64,000 nucleotides of DNA from Litchfieldia alkalitelluris (lineage in GTDB: Bacteria; Bacillota; Bacilli; Bacillales; Bacillaceae_L), in the NCBI RefSeq assembly GCF_002019645.1, contig NZ_KV917374.1, positions 2,492,696 through 2,556,695 on the forward strand, written 5' to 3'. Below the pieces are notes generated by a model, which worked only from the letters and a program-made list of their open reading frames with translations, had not been told where the DNA came from and ran no database searches. Positions 28,942 through 39,747 of the stretch are shown one piece after another. The position numbers were made by a program, and so were the translations under genes. The stretch's first letter is position 1. Every line of letters starts with the position of its first letter.

Positions 28942-29082
28942 GTGAAAGAGTGGAAAAAACAATCAAAAGGACTAGAACGATTACTTTTGCCATTTGATAT
29001 AGGGTGTCTTGGTTGTGGATGTTTGCCAGGAGCAACGTTGATATTAATTACTAGCGTGGGAATCATAGTGAATTTTTTCTAA
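28942..29082 (+). CDS. Small Cys-rich membrane peptide, 46 aa
   Basis: GTG at 28942 lies 6 bases after GAGGAG, a good ribosome site. The 46-aa product has a basic N-terminus (KEWKKQSKG), then LLLPFDIGCLGCGCLPGATL and a hydrophobic C-terminus, so it is probably a single-pass membrane peptide with three clustered Cys. It ends 20 bases before yqgN and may be cotranscribed with it. I do not recognise a family for certain. Confidence 0.5.
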   Translation: MKEWKKQSKGLERLLLPFDIGCLGCGCLPGATLILITSVGIIVNFF

Positions 29083-29102
29083 CATACAAGCGGGGGATTG
29101 AT

Positions 29103-29664
29103 TTGGTAACTAAACAGGAATTAAGAGCAAAACTAAAATCAGAGCTTAAAAATCTTGAACACGATACTTATGAAACATGGTCTTCAAAGATTGCGATGAC
29201 TGTTTTTGAATCAGAGGAGTGGAAAAATGCCAGAGTAATCGGTTTAACACTTTCGATGAATAGGGAAGTTGATACAGTAAGGTTGATTGAACGAGCCTGG
29301 TTAGAGGGGAAAGCAGTATGTGTCCCAAAGTGTGAACCAGCAACTAAATTGATGGATTTTTACAAAATAACAAGCTTTGATCAACTTGAGGTTGTTTATT
29401 TTTCACTCAAGGAGCCCATTGTTGAACGTACTCAAAAGGTTTCAAAGCAAGAAATTGATCTTCTCTTTGTACCAGGATTGGCGTTTACTAAATCTGGGTA
29501 TCGTTTAGGACAGGGTGGGGGATATTATGACCGATATCTCATTGACTTTCAAGGGAAAACAGTGAGTTTGGCATTCTCGATTTCTATTGTTGAGGAGCTA
29601 CCGATTGAGTCTTTTGATATCCCGGTTCAACAGATTATTACGAACAGTAACATCCTTAATTGTC

Positions 29665-29672
<8 letters not shown>
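29103..29672 (+). CDS. yqgN: 5-Formyltetrahydrofolate cyclo-ligase
   Basis: Converts 5-formyl-THF to 5,10-methenyl-THF with ATP, salvaging folate. The 189-aa protein has the family signature GYRLGQGGGYYDRYL near residues 134-148 and a Lys/Arg-rich N-terminus (KQELRAKLKS). The TTG start at 29103 follows GGGGGA. The last codons overlap the next start (ATGGATAA), so translation is coupled. Confidence 0.92.
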
Positions 29673-31423
<1,751 letters not shown>

Positions 31424-31455
31424 ATTTAACAACTTTATTAGCAGGTGAAATAGTA

Positions 31456-31484
31456 CAAAGCTCGGACCTTACCGAGCTTTTATA
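31456..31484 (+). terminator. Terminator after ldh
   Basis: AAAGCTCGG-ACCTTA-CCGAGCTTTT. Confidence 0.85.
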
Positions 31485-31589
31485 CTTATAACATAGCACC
31501 CGTTCATTCAATAAGTGATTCTTAATTCAGTGTCCCTCCCGGCCATGACTCGGACCCAGATGAAGGAATCAGCAGCATGGGCTGATAAA

Positions 31590-31970
31590 ATAAGGGGAGA
31601 AACTTCCCTTAAATAGGAAAGGGGACTGAAAATAGTTAATATAGAGGTAAAATTTCCCGCTATTTACTTGAAAACATGAAAATAGTGTGATTGTGCTTTG
31701 CTTAAAGGGAAAACTGAGACTGTCGATTAACTCACCATCTCGTTTAAAAACATGAACAACTTGGTTAAATTAAAGCAAATAATGCGTAAAAACAGGTGGA
31801 ATATACATAAAATCAAGCCAAATAGGTCTATTATTTGAGAAATTCAACTTAACTAAATTTGCTTACCCTATTAATCGACAGTCTCAAACTTCCCCTTAAT
31901 TACCCTACACCAAGCCATATTCTACGGTTTAAAGGAAAAAAGTCCCCTTATTTCAAGTATCTTTGATCAC
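31590..31970. repeat. Palindrome cluster 3 (four units, one split by a MITE)
   Basis: Units lie near 31592 (TAAGGGGAGAAACTTCCCTTAA), 31645, 31702/31887 (one unit in two halves) and 31928. The split unit reads TTAAAGGGAAAAC to the left of the inserted element and AACTTCCCCTTAA to its right; joined through a single AAC they form a palindrome of the family. No gene is seen between ldh and 32207. Confidence 0.7.
31715..31886. mobile_element. 172-bp MITE-like element with 16-bp terminal inverted repeats
   Basis: The ends are TGAGACTGTCGATTAA (31715-31730) and its exact complement (31871-31886). AAC is present immediately outside both ends (31712-31714 and 31887-31889), as expected for a 3-bp target duplication. 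The inside is AT-rich and has no meaningful ORF. It interrupts a palindromic repeat whose two halves match when the element and one AAC are removed. The parent transposase is not in this window. Confidence 0.75.
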
Positions 31971-32088
31971 TCGTTTAATGATAAAACATCCTATGCTTTA
32001 TATATATTTTACCAGGTAATTTAGCACAGAAATCCGACACTGCTTACTGGAGTTTTATTTAAAACTCTATTCAAAGTCATATTAAAGG

Positions 32089-32126
32089 AAGAGAAATTCA
32101 TATGACCTTCATATGAGTTTCTTTTT
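32089..32126 (+). terminator. Hairpin with T-run upstream of yqgO
   Basis: GAAATTCATATG-ACCTT-CATATGAGTTTC followed by TTTTTTT. No gene lies just upstream; it could end read-through from ldh or a small unannotated RNA. Confidence 0.6.
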
Positions 32127-32206
32127 TTGTTCATTGTAATTTCATCATTTCAAATAGGATAAAAAGCATTAGGATATCAAAACATATAGGGTAGGAGGGA
32201 TGTAAA

Positions 32207-32389
32207 ATGATGAATGCACTTTCAAGAATGGTTTTATTCATTGCCGGATTATATGGAGTTTACCGTTATCGTTATCGAATTCTCAATACGGTATTAGGAA
32301 ATCCAAAAGCACGTAAATTCTTTATTGTATTGTCAATGAACATACCCTTTATTCGTGACAAGATGATGAGACAAGCTTTTCGTTATTAA
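32207..32389 (+). CDS. yqgO: Small membrane-associated basic protein (YqgO-like)
   Basis: A 60-aa protein with one hydrophobic N-terminal segment (about 7-18) and a strongly basic, Tyr/Arg-rich region (YRYRYRILNTVLGNPKARK). GTAGGAGGG precedes the ATG at 6-7 bases. The name is by position before gluP in B. subtilis and by the NTVLGNP segment; I am only moderately sure. Function unknown. Confidence 0.6.
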   Translation: MMNALSRMVLFIAGLYGVYRYRYRILNTVLGNPKARKFFIVLSMNIPFIRDKMMRQAFRY

Positions 32390-32506
32390 GTAATAAAGAG
32401 ACTGTGCTTGTTCAGAATTGTTCTGAGTAAGGCGGTCTTTTACATTTTGGTTGAGATTTATATACGACTGAGAACGGTTAGAGTATACCCTGAAAATAAA
32501 CTAAGG

Positions 32507-32651
32507 ACGGAGAGTTCCATGAGCTGCGATCCACTCGCGGGATACCGCGGGGTGGTCCGTGAGTCTCCTCGTCGCCAGGGGCGGGCTCCTGCGGGGTCTT
32601 ACGAGACCACTGGATCCCGCAGGAGTCAAGTGGCTCTCCGCTCATTCCACA
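32507..32651 (-). repeat. Dispersed GC-rich repeat R1, copy d
   Basis: From GGAGAGTTCCATGAGCTGCG to GCTCTCCGCTCATTCCACA, nearly identical to copy b. A chance frame of 83 codons crosses it and is not a gene. Confidence 0.85.
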
Positions 32652-32762
32652 CAAAGTAATCAACGAAACTCATTTAAAGGTTGAATGATATAACTTTTAT
32701 GTTGCACTTATAAGCTTCATCAAAGTTTGTTAGGATAGTCAAATATAAAAGAGGTTGTTATT

Positions 32763-33482
32763 GTGAAGTGGGAATTAATTTGTTTTGATTTGGATAATAC
32801 ACTGTTTGATTATGAGCGAACATTTGAACGTACCATGAAGCATTGTTTTGAGAAGCTTTCAGTTCAGTTTAATTATAAAATTACTAGTGAAGAATGGTTT
32901 CCTGCTTTTAAAAAATATTGTGATCTCGATTGGGTCAAGTTTGAAACGGAGCATTGGACGAAGGAGCAATATTATGAAAATCGTTTTCTTGATACAATGA
33001 ACGAACTAAGTCTTCCTGCCAAAATTGAAGTCGCAAATTGTTTGCAGACTGAATTCAACAAAAATGTCCACCATTTTATCGTTCCTTTTAAGGGGACTAA
33101 GCACCTACTTTTGTATCTTCGCCATCATTTTAATGGCCCTCTTGGCATTATTACAAATGGAAGAACTAAGATTCAACAAGCAAAAATTAAAGCTTTAGAA
33201 CTAAATACCTTTTTTAAAGAAAAATCGATTTTTATCTCTGAGGAATTAAAGCTCGCTAAGCCTGATAAATCTATATTTCAGTTTGTTAATCAGCACATGA
33301 AGGTATCTGGTGATAAAAGTTTATATATAGGGGATTCTTGGGAATTAGATATAAAAGGAGCTATCAGTGCAGAGTGGGATGCGATTTATTTTAATACACG
33401 CGGGGAGAAAGCGCAAAAAACTGTCCCACATGTTCCTCAATGTAACACCATAAATGAAATCATATCAATTCTCGAAAAGTAG
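32763..33482 (+). CDS. HAD-family hydrolase (YjjG-like)
   Basis: A 239-aa HAD hydrolase. Motif I is CFDLDNTLFDYE with the nucleophile Asp, motif II is ITNGRTK, the motif III Lys lies in KLAKPDKSIF, and motif IV is YIGDSWELDIKGA. The helical cap of about 90 residues fits the C1 type, like pyrimidine 5'-nucleotidase YjjG or YsaA. The GTG start at 32763 follows AGAGG. The substrate is not determined. It is separated by about 70 bases from gluP. Confidence 0.85.
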   Translation: MKWELICFDLDNTLFDYERTFERTMKHCFEKLSVQFNYKITSEEWFPAFKKYCDLDWVKFETEHWTKEQYYENRFLDTMNELSLPAKIEVANCLQTEFNKNVHHFIVPFKGTKHLLLYLRHHFNGPLGIITNGRTKIQQAKIKALELNTFFKEKSIFISEELKLAKPDKSIFQFVNQHMKVSGDKSLYIGDSWELDIKGAISAEWDAIYFNTRGEKAQKTVPHVPQCNTINEIISILEK

Positions 33483-33554
33483 CTCATTTTTTACAGTGAT
33501 ATGATATTCAAGGTACAATAAAAGAAAAACAGAGTATTAGGTAGGGGAGATGAG

Positions 33555-35105
33555 ATGGTTTTTCGTCAGGATTACCTTTATTGGAAAACAATAGAACAGT
33601 TGGTGGTTGTACATCAATTTCGAATCGTGCAGATTTCTCAAAATCAAAGTGAAGTATGGTTAGAGTCAGCTAAGAAAAAAGGACCCTCCCTCATTCGATT
33701 GCTGCGTTATGATCTTGATTGGGGGAACTGGATGAAGCGCGACATGGAAGATACAGCGCGCAAAGTGGATACAGTCCGTAAAAAGCAATATAAACGAAAT
33801 CTTGATGCTTTAAATGTTTATGTTTCAACGTATCCGCCTGTAGATGAATGGAGTGATCGTGTTTCTGAACCACTAGTCATAGGGAGCAAGGGTCAAACTA
33901 ATCTTCAGACAGTGGTCGTTCATTCTGAGAATGTACAAACAACACTTCAGTCACTTTCGGCTCTACTACAAGTGGATTTAGCGATTGAGACAGAAGGATT
34001 CCTTTATGATTATTCTGTCATAGAGTCACTTAAAAACCGTGTCATTGGGGTGACCAATCAAAGAGTAAAACAGGAAAAAGATATATTTACATATGGAAAA
34101 CCTTATTTTACGTACGTTTTCATTTTTATTCAGGTTATCATGTTCGCGTTATTAGAGCTTAAAGGTGGAAGCACGGATACCGAAAATTTGATTGCATTTG
34201 GTGCAAAAGAGAATTTTCTTATTTTACAAGGAGAATGGTGGCGGTTTTTTGCACCCATTGTACTCCACATAGGGATGTTTCATTTGTTGATGAATACCAT
34301 GGCACTTTACTTTTTAGGAACAGCCGTTGAAAGAATCTATGGCCGATATAGGTTTTTATTGATTTATTTGCTAGCGGGTTTTGCTGGAACATTAGCTAGT
34401 TTTGTTTTCAGTCCATCCGTTTCAGCTGGTGCATCGGGTGCCATTTTCGGTTGCTTTGGAGCTTTGTTATTTTTTGGAGTCGTTCATCCATCGTTATTTT
34501 TTAGAACGATGGGCTCTAATGTATTAATAGTGATTGCCATTAATTTAATGATTGGTTTTATTGTCCCTGTTGTAGACAATGCTGGTCACATTGGTGGCTT
34601 AGTTGGAGGCTTTATTGCCTCAGCGGTCGTTCATTTGCCAAGGCAAAAGAGATATATGAAGAGGCTTGCTGCCCTTGTACTAACGCTTGTGTTAACAATA
34701 GGTATGCTATATCTTGGCTTCAAGGTTCAACCAGCTTCAGGAGATCCAAGGTATGCGGTAACGATCGCAAAGGACCATATCGAAGCTGGAGAGATTAATG
34801 AAGCTTATCAAGTATTGACTGAGGTTAATGACAAAGACTTACAGGCGGAGTATTATTTTTATTTATCTTATACAGAGTTCGAACTAGGAAAGCTTGAAGA
34901 GGCAAAAAAACACCTCGAAATCGTCACATCAAAGTTACCTGATCTACATGAAGGTCATTATAACTTAGCTTTAGTGTATACAGAATTAAAAGAATATGAT
35001 AAAGCAAAATCATCAATCGAGCAGGCCATTTCATTGGACCCTGACAATGACGATTATCATTCCGTCCTAGAAGAAATCAACGATCTGTCGGAAGGTTCTG
35101 AATAA
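33555..35105 (+). CDS. gluP: Rhomboid intramembrane serine protease GluP with TPR domain
   Basis: A 516-aa protein with a soluble N-terminal domain (about 1-180), a rhomboid core with about seven membrane segments (about 185-390), and a C-terminal TPR domain (about 405-510, DLHEGHYNLALVYTELKEYD and similar repeats). The catalytic Ser is in GASGAIFG near residue 293 and the catalytic His in NAGHIGGLVGG near 342. B. subtilis GluP (YqgP) cleaves membrane substrates, including the magnesium transporter MgtE. GGGGAGATGAG precedes the ATG. Confidence 0.9.
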   Translation: MVFRQDYLYWKTIEQLVVVHQFRIVQISQNQSEVWLESAKKKGPSLIRLLRYDLDWGNWMKRDMEDTARKVDTVRKKQYKRNLDALNVYVSTYPPVDEWSDRVSEPLVIGSKGQTNLQTVVVHSENVQTTLQSLSALLQVDLAIETEGFLYDYSVIESLKNRVIGVTNQRVKQEKDIFTYGKPYFTYVFIFIQVIMFALLELKGGSTDTENLIAFGAKENFLILQGEWWRFFAPIVLHIGMFHLLMNTMALYFLGTAVERIYGRYRFLLIYLLAGFAGTLASFVFSPSVSAGASGAIFGCFGALLFFGVVHPSLFFRTMGSNVLIVIAINLMIGFIVPVVDNAGHIGGLVGGFIASAVVHLPRQKRYMKRLAALVLTLVLTIGMLYLGFKVQPASGDPRYAVTIAKDHIEAGEINEAYQVLTEVNDKDLQAEYYFYLSYTEFELGKLEEAKKHLEIVTSKLPDLHEGHYNLALVYTELKEYDKAKSSIEQAISLDPDNDDYHSVLEEINDLSEGSE

Positions 35106-35958
35106 GTTGAACCGGTGTGCCTTCACTAGTTTCGAATAGGATAAGGATATGTGATAAATCTTTATGAAAAAATAGATGTGGTTCTGAGCTTCCAATAGGA
35201 TCCACGATGGTTCCGTCTTCCAGTTTAATTCCTAAAAAATAATTTTTATAGAGACCTTCCCATAGCTTTCCGATCGTTTGTTGTGACGTTTCTTTTGACA
35301 TATTAAATAAAGTCGCATCATTGAAATTAGCGATATGTGATAATGGTAAAATATTATAATCATCACGATTAATATTGAAATGAGTAACAAGCTTATCAAC
35401 CGTAAATTCTCGATTTTGCTCTGTTGCATGATCTAATACATGCTTCCACTCCTTGTGAGTGGATTTTTTTGGTTCTCTAAAGGATTCTAGTGGACTAAAG
35501 GAAGAATCAATCACGTACAAATAATCACTACTCATCTTTTGTGTACTTGTGATCTTGCTTTGATCATCATAATGAATTTCACCATGATGATATGAAACGG
35601 CGACATAATGACTGCTATCTTCACCCGTTATCTTTGTATATTGAGCAATCTTCTTACTGTTATCTTCCCATTCCGAGGTTTTTGCCTTCAATCGACCATC
35701 CGCAAAAAGTAAGGAAAGATCCTGCCTTAAATATACTTCACGGTCTAATTCAGATGTCGAATCCCATTCCAAAATATGCTCATCTGCATCTTTTTCATCA
35801 ATTAACGTCAACGTGGTACTAGCCACAGTAAAAAGAACTGATTGATCAAGGGGAAAGAAAATAATGCTTTCCTCTGTTTGGTCTTTGTTCGAAAAAAGAA
35901 AGATGGCAAATAAACCAGCTATCGCAATTGTTGATATATACATAAAACGCTTTCTCAT
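35077..35958 (-). CDS. Hypothetical membrane-anchored extracytoplasmic protein
   Basis: A 293-aa protein with a basic N-terminus (MRKRFMYIS) and one hydrophobic segment (about 6-22) that is a signal anchor; no lipobox. The rest is hydrophilic and beta-rich. I do not recognise a family. ATG 35958 lies 6 bases after GGGGGA. Its 3' end overlaps that of gluP by 29 bases in convergent orientation, so the transcripts could form a duplex. In B. subtilis no gene occupies this position as far as I recall. Confidence 0.7.
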   Translation of the reverse strand: MRKRFMYISTIAIAGLFAIFLFSNKDQTEESIIFFPLDQSVLFTVASTTLTLIDEKDADEHILEWDSTSELDREVYLRQDLSLLFADGRLKAKTSEWEDNSKKIAQYTKITGEDSSHYVAVSYHHGEIHYDDQSKITSTQKMSSDYLYVIDSSFSPLESFREPKKSTHKEWKHVLDHATEQNREFTVDKLVTHFNINRDDYNILPLSHIANFNDATLFNMSKETSQQTIGKLWEGLYKNYFLGIKLEDGTIVDPIGSSEPHLFFHKDLSHILILFETSEGTPVQLIQNLPTDR

Positions 35959-36278
35959 AATCATTCCCCCGCACTTGGACATCCTTTCTATCACTTTATG
36001 AAAAGCAAATGTTAAATATGAGACAAGTTAGGATGAAAATTTTAATTGTTGAGTGGAGTGAAGATGTTGTTTGACAGAACACCGAGCAGAATTAAGGTGA
36101 AGCTAGCGGAGAATATGACCTAAGTTTGTATTGTGGAAAAACCAACTATATTTTATAGAAGTTTTATGTATTATTTATCCAAATTAGGTCAATGATGGAC
36201 TAGTAGGAAATATTTACATCTGCAAGAATGTTGAAGTGGAAAGCGCTAATACACTTCTGCTAGGAATGGAGTTGTGTT
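35959..36278. other. Intergenic, divergent promoter region
   Basis: About 320 bases between two divergent genes. I see no repeat or terminator. A 19-codon frame at 36064-36123 starts with ATG after GTGGAGTGAAG; it is too short to call. Confidence 0.4.
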
Positions 36279-37748
36279 ATGGAGAACCAACCTAAGGCCC
36301 CGAAATTGGCCTCTACAATTTTAGAAAAAAACGTTGAATACTTAAAGGAAAGTCTTGGTGTTGATAAGAGCTTTGATATATTACATATCGAATTGGAAGA
36401 GTATGCTGGCCGAAATATGGCCATGTTTGTCATTGATGGTCTGATTAAAGATGACATTCTTCATTTACTCCAAAAGTTTTTATTAACTCAGAAACCAGAA
36501 GATTTAAACGGTGATACATTAGAAAAATTAATAAAAAAATATATTCCATACGTAGAAGTCGAAAAGCAAAATGACTTGGATAAGGTTGTTGATGGTGTTT
36601 TAGCTGGACCAACGGCCCTTGTTGTTGACGGAATCGATCATGTAATTATGATTGATGCGAGAACATATCCAGTTAGAGGGATTCAAGAGCCTGACATAGA
36701 AAGAGTTGTTCGTGGCGCGCGCGATGGATATACTGAAACAGTTGTTTTTAACACGGCATTAACTAGAAGAAGAGTAAGAGACCGCTCACTTAGAATGGAA
36801 TATCTTCAAGTCGGACGTCGCTCAAAAACCGATGTGGTTGTCAGTTATATAGAAGATATTGCAGATCCCGAACACGTGGAATCGGTTAAAAAGGCAATTG
36901 AAAAAATTGATACAGATGGACTTCCAATGGGAGAAAAAACCATTGAAGAATTTATCTCAGGTAGACACTTTAACCCATACCCGGTTGTACGTTATACAGA
37001 GAGACCTGATACGGCTGCTGCTCACTTGTTTGAGGGGCATATCATTATCATGGTAGATGGTTCACCAAGTGTGCTTATCACTCCAGTTACTTTTTGGCAT
37101 CATCTTCAGCATATGGAGGAATATCGGAATAAACCAATTGTTGGAGCTTATTTGAGATTTGTTCGTTATTTTGCTGTATGGGGATCCATCTTTTTGCTGC
37201 CTTTATGGTATTTATTTGCAACAAATACAAATTTACTTCCTGAAACCATGGATTTTATTGGACCAAATGATACTGGTCAGGTACCTATTCTACTACAGTT
37301 TATTATTATCGAGATTGGTATAGACATGCTGAGAATGGCCGCCATACACACCCCTTCCTCCCTAGCAACTGCGCTAGGACTAGTGGCCGCCATCATGATT
37401 GGACAGGTGGCAGTAGAGGTTGGGTTGTTCTCAAACGAGGTTGTACTTTACTTATCAATCGCTGCAATTGGAACGTTTGCAACTCCAAGTTATGAAGTAA
37501 GTTTAGCAAACCGAATTGTCCGGATTATTTTACTTTTATTAACCGGAATTGGCGGTGTCATTGGATATGTAAGTGGAGTGACATTATTCATTCTCTTCCT
37601 TGCAAGCATGAAATCATTTAATGTTCCATATTTATGGCCATTTATTCCGTTTTCATTCAAAGAGTTTATGAATGTATTATTCCGCGCTCCAGTTCCATTG
37701 AAACGAAAACGACCGCGAATCGTGCATCCACAAGATCCTGATAAGTAA
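36279..37748 (+). CDS. SpoVAF/GerA-family spore germination protein
   Basis: A 489-aa protein resembling stage V sporulation protein AF. A soluble N-terminal part of about 290 residues includes VDKSFDILHIELEEYAGRNMAMFVIDG and VDGIDHVIMIDARTYPVRG; the C-terminal part has about five membrane segments (from about 295). SpoVAF interacts with germination machinery and DPA channel proteins in the spore inner membrane. Here it is not within a spoVA operon. AGGAATGGAG precedes the ATG. A hairpin with T-run follows at about 37772-37806. Confidence 0.85.
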   Translation: MENQPKAPKLASTILEKNVEYLKESLGVDKSFDILHIELEEYAGRNMAMFVIDGLIKDDILHLLQKFLLTQKPEDLNGDTLEKLIKKYIPYVEVEKQNDLDKVVDGVLAGPTALVVDGIDHVIMIDARTYPVRGIQEPDIERVVRGARDGYTETVVFNTALTRRRVRDRSLRMEYLQVGRRSKTDVVVSYIEDIADPEHVESVKKAIEKIDTDGLPMGEKTIEEFISGRHFNPYPVVRYTERPDTAAAHLFEGHIIIMVDGSPSVLITPVTFWHHLQHMEEYRNKPIVGAYLRFVRYFAVWGSIFLLPLWYLFATNTNLLPETMDFIGPNDTGQVPILLQFIIIEIGIDMLRMAAIHTPSSLATALGLVAAIMIGQVAVEVGLFSNEVVLYLSIAAIGTFATPSYEVSLANRIVRIILLLLTGIGGVIGYVSGVTLFILFLASMKSFNVPYLWPFIPFSFKEFMNVLFRAPVPLKRKRPRIVHPQDPDK

Positions 37749-37771
37749 AACCTGATAAGATAAGGTAAAAC

Positions 37772-37806
37772 AGTTGGTCTAATTATTCGACCAACTGTTT
37801 TTTTTT
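37772..37806 (+). terminator. Terminator after the SpoVAF-like gene
   Basis: CAGTTGGTC-TAATTATTC-GACCAACTG followed by TTTTTTTT. Confidence 0.85.
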
Positions 37807-37919
37807 GTGGAATTCAAAGAGTTGGCATAATTATCGTCTAAGAATACTTGATAAAGCGTTTTATTTCGACTAATCTAATATTGTACAACTATTCTTTAGA
37901 AGTTTTTGTAGGTGATAAA

Positions 37920-38129
37920 ATGAATTCGATTCTAGACATACGAGAAATGCTTAAAAGGTACGGTACATTTATTTATGTTGGTGACCGTATTGCGGATCTA
38001 GAAATCATGCAGGATGAAGTAAGGGAACTTTATCAGTCGAAGTTAATTGATGCTAATGAATTTAAACAAGCAGTCTTAATTCTTCGTGGGCAAATAGAAA
38101 TTGAAAAACATAAACAAAACAAACAATAA
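37920..38129 (+). CDS. yqgQ: YqgQ-like DUF910 protein
   Basis: A 69-aa soluble helical protein beginning MNSILDIREMLKRYGTFIYV, the DUF910 signature. ATG 37920 follows GTAGGTG; the longer frame has no ribosome site. It is placed right before glcK, as in B. subtilis, and ends 24 bases before the glucokinase start, so the two are cotranscribed. DUF910 folds as a small three-helix bundle; a nucleic-acid-binding role has been proposed but not proven. Confidence 0.85.
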   Translation: MNSILDIREMLKRYGTFIYVGDRIADLEIMQDEVRELYQSKLIDANEFKQAVLILRGQIEIEKHKQNKQ

Positions 38130-38153
38130 TACATATAAAGGATGCGGATGAAG

Positions 38154-39107
38154 ATGAATGAAAAATGGCTAGTTGGAGTAGACCTCGGAGGAACAACAAT
38201 AAAAATGGCGTTTATTAATCAATATGGTGAGTTTATTGCTAAATGGGAAATCGATACCATAAAAGAGTCAATCGTAACCGATATCGCAAAGGCAATTGAT
38301 GCAAAGCTTGAGGAACTTGATCAACCAAAAGAAAAATTAGCTGGAATTGGTATGGGAGCGCCAGGACCAGTTAATTTTGCTACAGGAGCAATTTACGAAG
38401 CTGTCAATTTAGGCTGGAAAAACTACCCGTTAAAATCACATTTGGAACTAGAAACCGGTTTGCCAGCTGTGATTGACAATGATGCGAATATTGCTGCATT
38501 AGGAGAGATGTGGAAGGGTGCTGGAGATGGATCAAAGGATCTGATTTGTGTCACTTTGGGAACGGGTGTTGGCGGTGGAATCATTTCAAACGGTGAGATC
38601 ATCCATGGTGTAAACGGTGCAGGAGGAGAAATTGGTCACATCACTTCTGTTCCAGAAGGTGGTGCTTCATGTAATTGTGGAAAAACTGGTTGTTTGGAAA
38701 CAATTGCTTCAGCAACAGGTATTTCTAGAATAGCAGTCGAAGCGATGAAAGAATATGAAAAAGACTCTATTTTAAAAACTCAATATGAACAAACAGGTCA
38801 GATGACATCGAAAATGGTGTTTGATGCATTAGCAGAGAACGATGAACTTGCAAAGCAAGTTGTGGACCATGTAGCATTCCACCTTGGCCTCGCGCTTGCA
38901 AATGTTGCTAACAGTGTAAATCCTGAAAAAATAGTAGTCGGTGGCGGAGTTTCAAAAGCAGGAGAGAAATTAATCAATCCAATCCGTGAACAATTTAACC
39001 GCTTTGTATTTCCACGAGTAGGCGAAGGCGCTTCAATAGCCATTGCTCAACTTGGCAATGATGCTGGAGTGATTGGTGGAGCGTGGATCGCAAAAACGAA
39101 ATTATAA
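38154..39107 (+). CDS. glcK: Glucokinase GlcK (ROK family)
   Basis: ATP-dependent phosphorylation of glucose in the cytoplasm, about 317 aa. The ATP site is [14 protein letters not shown], the catalytic Asp is in [13 protein letters not shown], and the ROK zinc site is [10 protein letters not shown] followed by [10 protein letters not shown]. Three in-frame ATGs (38142, 38148, 38154) follow AAAGGA; 38154 gives the start seen in homologs, 38148 has better spacing. Confidence 0.93.
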   Translation: MNEKWLVGVDLGGTTIKMAFINQYGEFIAKWEIDTIKESIVTDIAKAIDAKLEELDQPKEKLAGIGMGAPGPVNFATGAIYEAVNLGWKNYPLKSHLELETGLPAVIDNDANIAALGEMWKGAGDGSKDLICVTLGTGVGGGIISNGEIIHGVNGAGGEIGHITSVPEGGASCNCGKTGCLETIASATGISRIAVEAMKEYEKDSILKTQYEQTGQMTSKMVFDALAENDELAKQVVDHVAFHLGLALANVANSVNPEKIVVGGGVSKAGEKLINPIREQFNRFVFPRVGEGASIAIAQLGNDAGVIGGAWIAKTKL

Positions 39108-39189
39108 AAGGGTCTATACCGACTTGCTTAAAATAAATTTAAAGACAGTTTAAAAGAAGATAGTTTAAGAATATCCCTTCTAAAAACAA

Positions 39190-39222
39190 CGAGAGAATTC
39201 AAGATGCCTTGAATTCTCTTTT
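39190..39222 (+). terminator. Terminator after glcK
   Basis: GAGAGAATTCAAG-ATGC-CTTGAATTCTCTTTT. Confidence 0.8.
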
Positions 39223-39237
39223 GTTTTAGGTGCTTAC

Positions 39238-39345
39238 AATCATAGGCCTCCTATGATCTAGTTGCCTGAGCGAAAACAAGGAGGAAGTGTATCATAGTCC
39301 CTCCATGATGCATTTGCCCCAAATAGACGATCTCCAAACCTGACT
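39238..39345 (+). repeat. Array-A-type element, about 1.5 units
   Basis: CATAGGCCTCCTATGAT, TAGTTGCCTGAGCGAAAACA and a second partial hairpin match units of array A at 2.7-3.0 kb. The right flank (GCATTTGCCCCAAATAGACG through CTCCAAACCT) also matches that of array A. So the two sites carry the same element with different copy numbers. Confidence 0.75.
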
Positions 39346-39475
39346 TTTCAGGTTAGACATCCATGCTAAATAAGTATGTGGCACCATGGTGAATAAAAAA
39401 TGTTTACGCTTCAGGCCCATGCTAATGAAATATTCGCACCATGGAGGATAAAAAAAGTTAGTAATTTATACTTAG

Positions 39476-39608
39476 CTTGGTGTCTAGCTCCAGGCGCTAT
39501 CGGCTCGGGGTCATAAGTCAATCCATCTAGAAGGTTAAAGAGCAACCTTCTAGACGTCTTGTCTTATGCCTGTCGCCGATGAACGAGCGCCTTCCGCTTT
39601 TCTTTTTT
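39476..39608 (+). repeat. Dispersed hairpin repeat R2, copy d
   Basis: Plus-orientation copy from GTGTCTAGCTCCAGGCGCTA to GCGCCTTCCGCTTTTC. The inner hairpin AGAAGGTT...AACCTTCT is conserved. Confidence 0.85.
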
Positions 39609-39747
39609 CAGGGTAAACATAAAATACATCTATACTCACAATAAAAAGTTAAAAAAAGCGAATTCTATTGTAAACGGATACATTGCTGGCGTGACAACAT
39701 TGTGACGATTAAACGAAAATTCTGATTATTAAAACATTTAATTTTAG

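Noticed and set aside
32408-32659. 83-codon frame over R1 copy d
   Set aside because: Repeat element with high G+C and few stops; the translation is not conserved in other R1 copies.
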